Shown here in pieces: positions 44,920 through 53,696 of a DNA stretch of 64,000 nt. Origin of the DNA: Parendozoicomonas haliclonae (lineage in GTDB: Bacteria; Pseudomonadota; Gammaproteobacteria; Pseudomonadales; Endozoicomonadaceae). Each line of letters begins with the position of its first letter. Position 1 is the stretch's first letter. The notes under the pieces are model-generated. The model was not told where the DNA came from. It searched no databases and saw only the letters and a program-made list of their open reading frames with translations. Location: assembly GCF_900174585.1 (NCBI RefSeq), contig NZ_FWPT01000001.1, forward strand, positions 620,001 through 684,000, given 5' to 3'. A program made the translations under genes and the position numbers.

Positions 44920-46391
44920 CACGCATCCACCCGGTTCAGGGCCGTTTCGAGAATGGCCTTTAACTGATCACGAATGGCACAGATTTCCTGCTGCTGCTGT
45001 GCGTAGGTTGCCAGCAGCTCGTCCGGGTCATGGCTCACCTGCTCGCCCACATGGGGGTTCTTGATATCCAGGTTGTAATTACGGGCCTTGATATCGTCGA
45101 TGGAGACTTTCCACGCCTGCTCGTTCTGTTCACGGCTGGCAAAGCCATCGTCCTCGTTGCCCCACCAGGCTTTTTCCGGCTCGAACTCTTCCACCTTCAT
45201 CGGGCGGGTTTTGCTGTAGTTCTTTACCCCTGCCGGATACGGGTGCTCGTAATACCATACGTGCTCGGTCGGCTTGCCCTTGGTGAAGAACAGCAGGTTG
45301 GTCTTGATGCCGGTGTACGGGTTAAACACGCCGTTGGGCAGTCGTATGATGGTGTGCAGATTGCACTCGGTCAGCAGCTTCTCTTTCAGGCGGGTCTTCA
45401 TGCCCTCACCAAACAGGAAGCCATCAGGCAGTACCACAGCCGCACGTCCACCGTCTTTGAGCAGATGGATAAACAACGTCATAAACAGATCGGCGGTCTC
45501 CCGTGTGCGGAAGGCGGCCGGGAAGTTGGTTTCGATACCATCTTCTTCCATGCCACCGAACGGCGGGTTAGCGACAATCACATCGACACGCTCTTTCGGA
45601 CCCCAATCACGCAGGGGGCGAGCGAGAGTGTTGTCGTGGCGAACGTTGGACGGCACATCAATGCCGTGGAGAATCATATTGGTGGTGGCCAGCAGGTGTG
45701 GCAGGGGCTTCTTCTCTACCCCGAAGATGGTGTTCTGCAGCGCCTGTTCATCGTCCGGGTTGCGAACGTAGTGTTTACGCTTGTGCTCGATGCTGCAGGT
45801 AAGGAATCCACCGGTTCCGCAGGCTGGGTCCATCACTTTGTCTGTCAGCTTCGGGTCGACCCGGTTGACCATAAATTCGGTGACAGGGCGCGGGGTGTAA
45901 AACTCACCGGCGTTACCGGCGTTTTGCAGATCACGCAGTATCTGTTCATACATATCACCAAAGGCGTGGCGCTCCTTGGCTTTGTTGAAGTCCACCGCTT
46001 CTTCGATCTTGTTGACCACCTGACGCAGTAGCTGACCGGACTTCATGTAGTTGTAGGCGTCCTGGAAGACGTTGCGGATAACAAACGCCCGCTGGTCGCC
46101 CTCACGGCCCTGTAGCTCCTGCAGCTCCGGGAACAGGGTATTGTCGATAAAGTTCTTGAGCGTATCGCCGGTGATGCCTTCCGGGTTAGCGGCCCAGTTA
46201 CGCCAGCGCAGCTCTTCGGGGATAGGGGACTCGTAATCGTCTTCCAGCAGTTCCCACTCTTGTTCACGGTCATCAAAGATTTTCAGGAACATCATCCAGA
46301 CAAGCTGACCGATACGCTGGGCGTCACCATCGACACCCACGTCTTTACGCATGATGTCCTGGATGGATTTGATACTGGAGGAAATCGACAT
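44919..46391 (-). CDS. hsdM: Type I restriction-modification methyltransferase subunit
   Basis: Adenine-N6 methyltransferase that protects target sites and forms the core of the complex. The 490 residues include the HsdM N-terminal helical domain (1-140), AGEFYTPR (about 161-168), the SAM-binding DPACGTGGF (188-196) and the catalytic NPPF (275-278). It is coupled to hsdS by an overlap and lies 70 bases downstream of the tail-anchored protein gene. Confidence 0.97.
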   Translation of the reverse strand: MSISSSIKSIQDIMRKDVGVDGDAQRIGQLVWMMFLKIFDDREQEWELLEDDYESPIPEELRWRNWAANPEGITGDTLKNFIDNTLFPELQELQGREGDQRAFVIRNVFQDAYNYMKSGQLLRQVVNKIEEAVDFNKAKERHAFGDMYEQILRDLQNAGNAGEFYTPRPVTEFMVNRVDPKLTDKVMDPACGTGGFLTCSIEHKRKHYVRNPDDEQALQNTIFGVEKKPLPHLLATTNMILHGIDVPSNVRHDNTLARPLRDWGPKERVDVIVANPPFGGMEEDGIETNFPAAFRTRETADLFMTLFIHLLKDGGRAAVVLPDGFLFGEGMKTRLKEKLLTECNLHTIIRLPNGVFNPYTGIKTNLLFFTKGKPTEHVWYYEHPYPAGVKNYSKTRPMKVEEFEPEKAWWGNEDDGFASREQNEQAWKVSIDDIKARNYNLDIKNPHVGEQVSHDPDELLATYAQQQQEICAIRDQLKAILETALNRVDA

Positions 46392-46461
46392 GGAGGGGTT
46401 ATCCGAAAATCAAGAGTCTGGCTGCAGCACCAACCGCAGCCAGAAGAGTATAAAGAAAAAT

Positions 46462-47052
46462 TTATAGCCAGTTCATTACGAGAACAGCGGCCAGGGTACA
46501 GACCACACCTACAGCCACTACAAACCCTTTCGATGCAGGAGTCTGAACAGAGCTGGACTCTTGAACTGAAGTCTGCGGGCTGAATTCGACGCTGGACGTT
46601 ATGCTCTGACGAGTCTGGGGCGTTATAGGTGGCTCAACATTCACTGCAGCCTTCTTGGTTGGCTTCACTGGCCGACTCTGGCTCTCAGATGTAGGAGTGC
46701 TGAGTATGTCGAGAAGGTCATCCAGGGCTGCTCGATGCTCGACTCCAAAAGGCAGGCCAAAATAATTTTCCTTGCCTGCAGGCGTTTCCCCTTTTGGGAA
46801 TTGTCCGTAATTACTACTGAACCGTTGGGGCGCTGTACCAGGGATAATGCCATCGATAGATAGGAGCCTTGCTTTAACCGACTCGAACCTCGGGTGCAGA
46901 ATCAGGGTGTTTTTATCCGAGCGGGTTTCAGTGTTGATATAAAGAGAAACCGCTCCATCCTTGCTGAATCCATAACCAATAGCTTTCTTGGTTCTGCTCA
47001 GCTCAAATAGTCCTTCTTGGCCAAGGGCCAGCTCAATCTCGCCATACTTCAT
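46462..47052 (-). CDS. Unrecognised tail-anchored protein inside the type I RM operon
   Basis: I do not recognise the family. The 196-residue protein has an N-terminal globular part (1-118) with a beta-rich look (LILHPRFESVKARLLSIDGI, KGETPAGKENYFGLPFGV), a Ser/Thr/Pro linker (about 120-170) and a C-terminal transmembrane helix (about 174-194, FVVAVGVVCTLAAVLVMNWL), so it should be anchored in the inner membrane facing the cytoplasm. It lies 5 bases downstream of hsdR and 70 bases upstream of hsdM, so it is cotranscribed. A membrane protein is not a normal part of type I systems. Confidence 0.75.
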   Translation of the reverse strand: MKYGEIELALGQEGLFELSRTKKAIGYGFSKDGAVSLYINTETRSDKNTLILHPRFESVKARLLSIDGIIPGTAPQRFSSNYGQFPKGETPAGKENYFGLPFGVEHRAALDDLLDILSTPTSESQSRPVKPTKKAAVNVEPPITPQTRQSITSSVEFSPQTSVQESSSVQTPASKGFVVAVGVVCTLAAVLVMNWL

Positions 47053-47057
47053 TGGTA

Positions 47058-49553
47058 CTATCCGTAGAGTGCGGTTTCGAGATCCTGAACCGCTTGCAGG
47101 TACTGCTTCTTGCCGCCAAACAGGCTGATAAGCTGCACCGGTGTCCCCAGATCGGTGAACGGCTCCAGCTTCAGCACTTTGATATCTTCGATGTTCTCGA
47201 TGCCAGCGTCCGCATACTTCTCCAGAAGCGCCTCCAGCACCTTGCGGGCTTCCTCACCGTACTTAGTGAAGTAATCGCGCTTACGGACGTTCTCGGCTCT
47301 CTCACGGCGTGTAAGGGGTGGCTGGTCAAAGACGATATGGCAGATCATATCGAACGGGTCCAGCTCTGAGCCGTATTTGGCAGACACTTCAGCCTGAACC
47401 TCTTCCCAGAACACACCTTGTTCGGCCAGTTCGTCGATAACCGCCTTTTTCTGGTCAGCATCGGACCAGCGGCGCAGAAAGTCGTCCATGCTGGCGTATT
47501 CCTTGGTTACGCAGCCTTTGGTGTAATCACGCATGGATTCGGTGATCAGCTTGCCGTCTGCGCCCAGGTACTGCACACGCTCGCCAATGATGGTGACCTG
47601 CTCGCCCTTTACGTGATATTTGATGCGAGGCTCGGCAGGGCCTTCACCACCTTCACCGAGACCGCCTTCACCAGGGCCGCTTTCCGGCCAATCCGGGTCA
47701 CCAGAGACGGTTTCATCATCCCCATTGCCGGTGTCATCCGTTTCATCGGTTTCGTCTTCCGGTGGTGTTACCGGCTCACCGGGTTTCGGGTTATGTATCT
47801 GTACCGGGTCTCCGTCGAAGTTCGGATCGGCAAACAGTTCCGTGGCCTTCTTGAAGTCCATGATGGTGAACCAGTGCTTGCCGTAGTCTTCGTCGATACG
47901 AGTGCCGCGACCAATGATCTGTTTGAACTCGGTCATGGACTGGATGCGCTGGTCCAGCACGACGAGTTTGCAGGTTTTGGCATCTACGCCGGTGGTCATC
48001 AGCTTACTGGTGGTGGCGATCACCGGGTAGCGGGATTCCGGGTCAATAAAGTTATCCAGCTCGGCTTTGCCTTCTTCGTTATCACCGGTAATGCGTACGA
48101 CATATTTGCGGTTTTCCTGCACCCGCTCCGGGTTGAGGTTGACCAGAGCCTGTCGCATACGTTCGGCATGGTCGATGTTGTCGCAGAAGACAATGGTTTT
48201 CTGATATTCGCCGGACTGCTGCAAAAACTCGGTGACCTTCATGGCGACAAGCTGGGTACGTTCATCGAATGTGATATTCCGGTCCATATCCCGCTGGTTG
48301 TAGATGCGGTCTTCGATAAGGTTGCCGTGTTTGTCTTTCTGCCCCTTTCTTGGGCGCCAGCCTTTCAGGTCGAGATCAAAATCGACACGCACCACCTTGT
48401 ACGGTGCAAGGAAGCCATCCTCGATGCCTTGTTTGAGCGAGTAGGTGTAAACCGGCTGACCGAAGTAGTCGATGTTGGAGACGTCTTTGGTCTCCTTTGG
48501 CGTGGCCGTTAAACCGATATGGGTGGCACCGGAGAAATATTCGAGAATCTCGCGCCATGCGGAATCTTCATTGGCACTGCCACGGTGACATTCGTCGATC
48601 ACGATCAGGTCAAAGAAATCCGGCGAGAACTGTTTGTATACGTTCTTCTCTTCTTCGTTGCCCGTCACGGCCTGATACAGCGACAGGTAAATCTCATAGG
48701 ATTTGTTGATCTGCCGCTTGGTGATCTTGGTCATCGCCTGACCAAACGGCTTAAAGTCATTGTTCTTGGTCTGGTCTACCAGAATGTTGCGGTCGGCCAG
48801 GAACAGGATGCGCTTCTTCTGCCCAGCCTTCCATAGCCGCCAGATAATCTGGAATGCGGTATAGGTCTTGCCGGTACCGGTGGCCATCACCAGCAGGATA
48901 CGGTCTTGGCCTTTGGCGACAGCTTCTACCGCACGGTTCACGGCGATCGTTTGGTAATAGCGTGGTGTACGGCCTGAACCATCGTCGTAATAAGGTGATT
49001 CCACCGCAGGCATAGCAGCCTCGGAAAAGCCCTTCCAAGCGCAGTAACGCTGCCAAAGTTCAGCAGGGGATGGGAACTGTTCGAGTGTGAGTTCGGTTTC
49101 GGTCTGGGCGGCATTGCCAGTGCGGTCGTGGAACAGGAAGCCATCACCATTGCTGGAGAAGACAAACGGCACATCCAGCGCCTCGGCATAGGCCAATGCC
49201 TGCTGCATACCTGCTCCGACACTCTGCTTGTTGTCCTTGGCCTCTATAACGGCGATAGGCTGGTTTTTCTGGTGGTAGAGGATGTAATCCGCACGGCGTT
49301 GTTTACCGCGCGTATGGAGCTTGCCACGGACGATTATACGACCAGCAGTAAAGGTGACCTCTTCACGCACCTGGGTGTTTATGTCCCAACCAGCCTGTTT
49401 GATAGCCGGGGTGATGAACTTGGTGCAGATGTCCCGTTCGGACAGCTTCTGCTTTTCTCCCTTTTCCAACTGCTCCTCCTGAACCGTAACCATGGTCGTC
49501 TTGTTGGTTATGGTAATGCAGGTTGGTATTTGTGAGTAGCCCTTCAATCGCAT
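47058..49553 (-). CDS. hsdR: Type I restriction enzyme motor/nuclease subunit
   Basis: Translocates DNA and cuts unmodified DNA. The 831 residues have an N-terminal PD-(D/E)XK nuclease ([20 protein letters not shown], about 88-106), a superfamily 2 helicase motor with Walker A MATGTGKT (about 223-230) and DECH (320-323), motif [19 protein letters not shown], an acidic Gly/Glu/Asp-rich insert (about 575-650) and an EcoEI-type C-terminal domain. Family appears to be EcoEI-like. An in-frame ATG at 49493 ([20 protein letters not shown]) is a credible alternative start; neither has a clear ribosome site. Confidence 0.95.
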   Translation of the reverse strand: MRLKGYSQIPTCITITNKTTMVTVQEEQLEKGEKQKLSERDICTKFITPAIKQAGWDINTQVREEVTFTAGRIIVRGKLHTRGKQRRADYILYHQKNQPIAVIEAKDNKQSVGAGMQQALAYAEALDVPFVFSSNGDGFLFHDRTGNAAQTETELTLEQFPSPAELWQRYCAWKGFSEAAMPAVESPYYDDGSGRTPRYYQTIAVNRAVEAVAKGQDRILLVMATGTGKTYTAFQIIWRLWKAGQKKRILFLADRNILVDQTKNNDFKPFGQAMTKITKRQINKSYEIYLSLYQAVTGNEEEKNVYKQFSPDFFDLIVIDECHRGSANEDSAWREILEYFSGATHIGLTATPKETKDVSNIDYFGQPVYTYSLKQGIEDGFLAPYKVVRVDFDLDLKGWRPRKGQKDKHGNLIEDRIYNQRDMDRNITFDERTQLVAMKVTEFLQQSGEYQKTIVFCDNIDHAERMRQALVNLNPERVQENRKYVVRITGDNEEGKAELDNFIDPESRYPVIATTSKLMTTGVDAKTCKLVVLDQRIQSMTEFKQIIGRGTRIDEDYGKHWFTIMDFKKATELFADPNFDGDPVQIHNPKPGEPVTPPEDETDETDDTGNGDDETVSGDPDWPESGPGEGGLGEGGEGPAEPRIKYHVKGEQVTIIGERVQYLGADGKLITESMRDYTKGCVTKEYASMDDFLRRWSDADQKKAVIDELAEQGVFWEEVQAEVSAKYGSELDPFDMICHIVFDQPPLTRRERAENVRKRDYFTKYGEEARKVLEALLEKYADAGIENIEDIKVLKLEPFTDLGTPVQLISLFGGKKQYLQAVQDLETALYG

Positions 49554-49645
49554 GATTTTAGGAACTGTTACAGATATGGTGTTATACGAAAAATGTCGAA
49601 ATTAGTGGTGGCATTTATCAGTAAATGCTTAGAGGCTCATGGAAA

Positions 49646-50428
49646 ATGACGAACACCACAAAACAGGAAAAATACAAGGCATGGTTTGATCTTGCACGTT
49701 ACGTTGGCGTGGAGTCTATGTCAGATCGGGAAGTTGCCGAGCAATTGGAATTCAGACAGGAGTTGTTACGGATTAGCCCAAAAAGAGCTCGTAAAAGGTT
49801 TAAAGAGATACAACGGAGTGGGCTAGTTCATATAGAAAGTGAAATGCCTATGGACTCTCGATTAAAGTTGGTTTTCGGAAGAACTTGCGAGGCTATGACT
49901 GGGGTTATGGATGCGATAGATGCATTATTGGTTGCTCTGAAATTAAAAACAAATGGCATCGCCTGCCTCCGAAACCCGATGGATGCGTATTCTATGAACG
50001 CCGCGTTCAATGATGATGGCACAATAAATATGGTATTTGATCTCAATGTTGAAGTTGATGCCTTGCTAGAGAAAGCACGATATATTTTACTCAAAGAACG
50101 GTCTCGGCGTAATAAACGGGCGCCGCAAAAAATTTCCGAATCAGCCAGAAAAAAGATACGTACAGGGCATGTGTTACCAATTCTGGATTTGTATATTTTC
50201 TCAAAGCTATATGGTGTGCCAGAGCTGACACACGGTGAGTATGTTGAGATTTTGGGTTGGTCGGGAAAGTATTGCACAGAGCAGTTTCGACAAAGCCGGA
50301 AAGGCTATGCTCTAAAGTTTCTGGAGAGGCAGTGGGTCGATCGTCTAAGAGCTAACTGCATTGCATACGAATCCGTAAGTCTAGCCGCGAATTTTTCTTT
50401 TTCAAAAATCCCTTCCCTGAGTCATTAG
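49646..50428 (+). CDS. Unrecognised island protein, 260 aa
   Basis: Starts at ATG 49646, ten bases after AGAGG (an ATG 21 bases upstream is less well supported). It opens YKAWFDLARYVGVESMSDRE, a WFDLxxY-type start seen in several small island proteins, possibly DUF6387, though I am unsure. The middle carries VFDLNVEVDALLEKARYILL and the C-terminal part a helix-rich ILDLYIFSKLYGVPELTHGEYV. No catalytic motif is visible. It is AT-rich and divergent from hsdR. A hairpin follows its stop. Confidence 0.55.
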   Translation: MTNTTKQEKYKAWFDLARYVGVESMSDREVAEQLEFRQELLRISPKRARKRFKEIQRSGLVHIESEMPMDSRLKLVFGRTCEAMTGVMDAIDALLVALKLKTNGIACLRNPMDAYSMNAAFNDDGTINMVFDLNVEVDALLEKARYILLKERSRRNKRAPQKISESARKKIRTGHVLPILDLYIFSKLYGVPELTHGEYVEILGWSGKYCTEQFRQSRKGYALKFLERQWVDRLRANCIAYESVSLAANFSFSKIPSLSH

Positions 50429-50460
50429 CAGTTTATACGTTGTTTCTTACTGTAGTCTGA

Positions 50461-50491
50461 ACCTCCCCCAAACCGAAGAATTTTGGGGAGG
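50461..50491 (+). terminator. Hairpin downstream of the 49646 gene
   Basis: ACCTCCCC...AAA and TTTTGGGGAGGT pair (with one bulged C) around an 8-base loop and are followed by TTGTC. The stem covers an in-frame TTG at 50483, which argues against initiation there. Confidence 0.55.
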
Positions 50492-50521
50492 TTTGTCATC
50501 CCGAAAATTGATGACCTTAGT

Positions 50522-51481
50522 ATGAAAAAAAATAAAAAAAAGTATCTGCGAAATATCGTTATTAGATTTTATCCTGCGTTAGTCAAAATAACCGGATCGA
50601 TCAATGCTGCCCTAGTTTTGGCGCAGATTGATTATTGGTGGGATAGACGCCATGGCAAATACTTTTATAAGAAAGACCGGGAGCTGGCGGCTGAACTAGG
50701 AATGGGGCTCACAGCCTTCCGTGCAGCCAAAAAGCAACTTGTTAAAAGAAAGCTGGTGACAACCATAAAGCGTGGAATACCACAAACTACGCACTATCAG
50801 CTCAAATGTAGAATTGAGGATTTGATCCCCAAAGTGCCTAAACCCGAAGCGGATGAGCCGGAAACGGATGAGCCGGAAGTGGTTCAAAACGATGATTCCA
50901 AATCCCCCAAAAAGGCTTCTACGGATAGATCGAATAGCTCCATTAAAAATACCCGTTTCGGGCAAACTAATTCATGTATTACTACAGAGAGTACATCAGA
51001 GACTACGGCAGATATTACATCAGCAAGTCGCGAGGTGAAAAAGCTGACGGCGGTTCAGCAGAGTATGTTGAAACGTTTCCTAAAACACTGGCAGCAGACC
51101 GTAGACAAAAATGATTGTTACCTACCCTTGTGTTGGCATGCGGCATCGCCGGAGTTGGATAAGCGGATTGTGGCCGCGATAGAGCGTATGGGAGGAGTTG
51201 ATGAGCTTCTTGATGACCTTAAAGCACGATGCGAGAAGGTCGCCGAGGAGTGTATATGGCTCGAATACGAGGCCAAGGAGGTTAACCTCACCTTTCTGAT
51301 TACTAATCAGGAGCGTGAGTTCGCCGAGACGCAGGAGATGGAACAGAATGACAAAACCAGGTCAGTTAACGAGATACCCGGTCTTGAGGAGCTTCGTGCC
51401 CGGTCACAGCAGCAAGCGCAGGTGATCGCCGAAGAAAAGTCCAAAATCGAATGCGATAAAGACTATGGTTGTGATGGCTAA
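50522..51481 (+). CDS. Replication-like winged-helix protein
   Basis: From ATG 50522 it has 319 residues. The N-terminal 90 residues (INAALVLAQIDYWWDRRHGK, LAAELGMGLTAFRAAKKQLV, KRKLVTTIKRGIPQTTHYQL) are a winged-helix domain of the type found in phage and plasmid replication-initiation (DnaD/protein O-like) proteins. A Pro/Glu/Asp linker (about 100-145) and a helical C-terminus follow. It may initiate replication of the excised element or act as a regulator; sequence alone does not decide. It is 18 bases upstream of the DUF4224 gene. Confidence 0.6.
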   Translation: MKKNKKKYLRNIVIRFYPALVKITGSINAALVLAQIDYWWDRRHGKYFYKKDRELAAELGMGLTAFRAAKKQLVKRKLVTTIKRGIPQTTHYQLKCRIEDLIPKVPKPEADEPETDEPEVVQNDDSKSPKKASTDRSNSSIKNTRFGQTNSCITTESTSETTADITSASREVKKLTAVQQSMLKRFLKHWQQTVDKNDCYLPLCWHAASPELDKRIVAAIERMGGVDELLDDLKARCEKVAEECIWLEYEAKEVNLTFLITNQEREFAETQEMEQNDKTRSVNEIPGLEELRARSQQQAQVIAEEKSKIECDKDYGCDG

Positions 51482-51499
51482 ATATGCAGGTAAAAACCC

Positions 51500-51721
51500 A
51501 TGGCAGATAGTTTTCTTCTTACCGATGAGGAAGTTTGCGATATCACCGGTTACCAGAAGCCAGCCCGCCAAATGGATGCCCTTGGCCGGTTTGGTATTAC
51601 TGCCCACCTGAATGCCCGTAACAAGGTGGTTGTGAGCCGCCGCCATGCCGAAGATGTACTGGCTGGGAAAACCTCACAGAACGCGGTCCTCGGACCAAAT
51701 CTGGATTGGATGGAATCCTGA
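51500..51721 (+). CDS. DUF4224-like small phage-associated protein
   Basis: The 73-residue protein opens FLLTDEEVCDITGYQKPARQ and continues MDALGRFGITAHLNARNKVVVSR, the DUF4224 pattern. This family is found in prophages and integrative elements, usually near integrases; no activity is established. It follows the replication-like gene by 18 bases, so probably the same transcript. Confidence 0.75.
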   Translation: MADSFLLTDEEVCDITGYQKPARQMDALGRFGITAHLNARNKVVVSRRHAEDVLAGKTSQNAVLGPNLDWMES

Positions 51722-51742
51722 ATTAATCATCCGCATTAATTC
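51720..51742. promoter_or_regulatory. Operator-like inverted repeat
   Basis: GAATTAAT and ATTAATTC are perfect 8-base arms with a 7-base spacer, directly after the DUF4224 stop. No T-run follows, so an operator is more likely than a terminator. Confidence 0.4.
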
Positions 51743-51851
51743 GTAAAAGCTGTAACTCAATCTGAATAGGCTGATCCTAGGTTGATGCAGTCGGGGGATT
51801 GTTGTGCCTTCAATTAGATAGAGCCTTGCTCTAATAAAAAAGGTGATAGCA

Positions 51852-52049
51852 ATGAAAGAAAGAACAATTTTATCCAGTGATGTACTGATTGGTGTGACTG
51901 GCCCCCATGACACTGATCAACAGGTCGGTGTTCTCTTAAATCGAGGTTTTTATGCCTTGGCTGAATCGGATGGCTTCGTCGAGGTGTTCAGATGTGATCT
52001 CGATAAGATTTTTGAACCGGTGGTGGAGGATATGAAAAAAGGCGATTGA
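51852..52049 (+). CDS. Small unrecognised island protein
   Basis: From ATG 51852 the product has 65 residues (MKERTILSSDVLIGVTGPHD...), with an in-frame ATG nine bases upstream as alternative; AAAGGTGAT precedes. It is an acidic compact protein with no motif I can name (QQVGVLLNRGFYALAESDGF, VFRCDLDKIFEPVVEDM). Codon use looks coding and it lies in line with its neighbours. Confidence 0.5.
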   Translation: MKERTILSSDVLIGVTGPHDTDQQVGVLLNRGFYALAESDGFVEVFRCDLDKIFEPVVEDMKKGD

Positions 52050-52165
52050 TGGTCGGTTTCCATGCCTGCTGGGGCTTGTGAGTACCGGCAGGCTGAACTG
52101 TCAATAATAACATCATGCGGTATATGGCATGGACGCTATCGCTGACATCGTAAATGGATTTGATT

Positions 52166-52441
52166 ATGAAAACGGAAATGATGTTGTGGGCGAGATATGA
52201 GAAGCCCTACGTTCCACTGGCTGACATCTGTGAAGAATACTTCGGCCTATGTTCAAAGCGAGCGAAATCGGCAGCGGCTGCCCAGGAGTTACCTGTGCCA
52301 GTGGTTCGGCTATCTGATAGCAAGAAGTCACCATATATGGTGAAGCTCTCTGATCTTGCCAGATATCTGGACTCCCGGCATGAACTGTATGCGGAAGACT
52401 GGCGAAAAGTTCGAGGGGTTAAGCACTCCTCTGTTTGTTGA
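52166..52441 (+). CDS. PrtN-family (pyocin activator-like) regulator
   Basis: From ATG 52166 (an ATG 12 bases upstream is possible) it has 91 residues: MKTEMMLWARYEKPYVPLAD at the start, DICEEYFGLCSKRAKSAAAA, LPVPVVRLSDSKKSPYMVKL and a LARYLDSRHELYAEDW helix. This is the pattern of PrtN, the activator of pyocin genes, and of small DNA-binding proteins next to integrases that may serve as excisionase or activator. Its 3' end overlaps the convergent integrase gene by 23 bases. Confidence 0.7.
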   Translation: MKTEMMLWARYEKPYVPLADICEEYFGLCSKRAKSAAAAQELPVPVVRLSDSKKSPYMVKLSDLARYLDSRHELYAEDWRKVRGVKHSSVC

Positions 52442-53591
52442 TTTTTTTTAAGAGGCGATTCTTCACCTCATGGGTGGCCCAGTAGTCTTCCTCAATCTCC
52501 TTGCACTGCGCCCACAGGTCGGCTGGCTCACGATGGAGCAGGTGGGTATAGCGGCGAAGGTTCTCCCATGTTTGGTGTCCGCTACGAGCTGCCACATCAG
52601 GAATTTGCATTTTTTGCTCAAAAAGCCTTGAAATACCTTCATGCCTGAATGAGTGGAACCGGAGTTCTGGTACCCCCAATTTTTTTGTGATCTCGGAAAA
52701 ATGACTGGCTACTGATTTGGCCTTATAAGGGAAAATGCGCGGTTCATCATCCAACCGGGGTTGCATGGCTATTATTTCCAGGCACTCGGGTGGAATGGGA
52801 ACCTTTTGATGATTTCCATATTTATCATTCGGGTCCTTGCGGTCTTCGATAATGATGAAACCGTTCTCGGCGTCCAGATTGGTCCATTTGAGCGAACAAA
52901 TCTCTCCTTCTCGAAAAGTACTGTAGATGCTGAAGAGCATCAGGTGGTGATGCGGAATGCTGCCAGTCGGTTTGTTATAGCCATCCAGTAGGAATGTATA
53001 GAGTTCTTTGATTTGTGTTTCCGTGGGCCGGAAGTTGTCACGCTTGGATTTGCCGACGAGCTTTAATCGCCACAGTTCCTTCATGACCTCGGGAGTTATG
53101 AATCGCTTAAAATGAAGGCCGACCCGTTTCTGCCAGTCTATAGCCTTGCGCAGAACTGAGACGTAGACGTGATTTGTGGCCGCTGTGACTTTGCCTAACC
53201 GTTCATCAAGTAGATCGATCAGGTGTTGTTCCGTAATTTCGTTGGAGCGTTTCTCTGCAAGCCAGGTTCCTTCCCAGAATTTGATGGCCAGCATGTCTCG
53301 ATGGCTAATGCGCTCGCGCTCAGGAAGGGTTTCCATTTTGGCGCGATACGTCTCAAGATAAGTGCGGAGAGTGATGTCGCCGGTACGGGATCTGGCGGAT
53401 TCGTATTTGGGTTCTTCGGCATCGGCCTGTTTCAGCATTTCTTTCTCGACATGTAGGGCCCAGGCCTTGCCCGCAGCTTTTGTCGAGAATGTCATCTGTT
53501 CTTTGGCTTTAAAGTGTTTCCTGTTGACGCTGACGATGTACTTATAGACGGTCCCTTTTTTTCTTTTTCTGACATCGCAATAAATGCTCAT
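52419..53591 (-). CDS. int: Tyrosine-type site-specific integrase
   Basis: Catalyses integration and excision at the 39-bp att site. The 390 residues include an N-terminal arm-type domain (KYIVSVNRKHFKAKEQMTFS), a SAM-like core-binding domain (about 70-165) and the catalytic domain with the first Arg in STFREGEICSLKW, HSFRHEGISRLFE (H-x-x-R), the second His in SGHQTWENLRRY and the nucleophilic Tyr in RRYTHL. All catalytic residues are present. It ends about 140 bases from attR, the usual place for an integrase. Confidence 0.95.
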   Translation of the reverse strand: MSIYCDVRKRKKGTVYKYIVSVNRKHFKAKEQMTFSTKAAGKAWALHVEKEMLKQADAEEPKYESARSRTGDITLRTYLETYRAKMETLPERERISHRDMLAIKFWEGTWLAEKRSNEITEQHLIDLLDERLGKVTAATNHVYVSVLRKAIDWQKRVGLHFKRFITPEVMKELWRLKLVGKSKRDNFRPTETQIKELYTFLLDGYNKPTGSIPHHHLMLFSIYSTFREGEICSLKWTNLDAENGFIIIEDRKDPNDKYGNHQKVPIPPECLEIIAMQPRLDDEPRIFPYKAKSVASHFSEITKKLGVPELRFHSFRHEGISRLFEQKMQIPDVAARSGHQTWENLRRYTHLLHREPADLWAQCKEIEEDYWATHEVKNRLLKKINKQRSA

Positions 53592-53696
53592 ATCTGCGCC
53601 CTGGTTATGGGAGTAAATTCGGGAGTGAATAGTAGTAATTTATTGCGTTTTATCATGCCTTATTGTGGGTAAATGTGCATCTTAAAGGCTGATTTT

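Noticed and set aside
50483-50521. TTG start of the replication-like gene
   Set aside because: The TTG lies inside the stem of a terminator-like hairpin.
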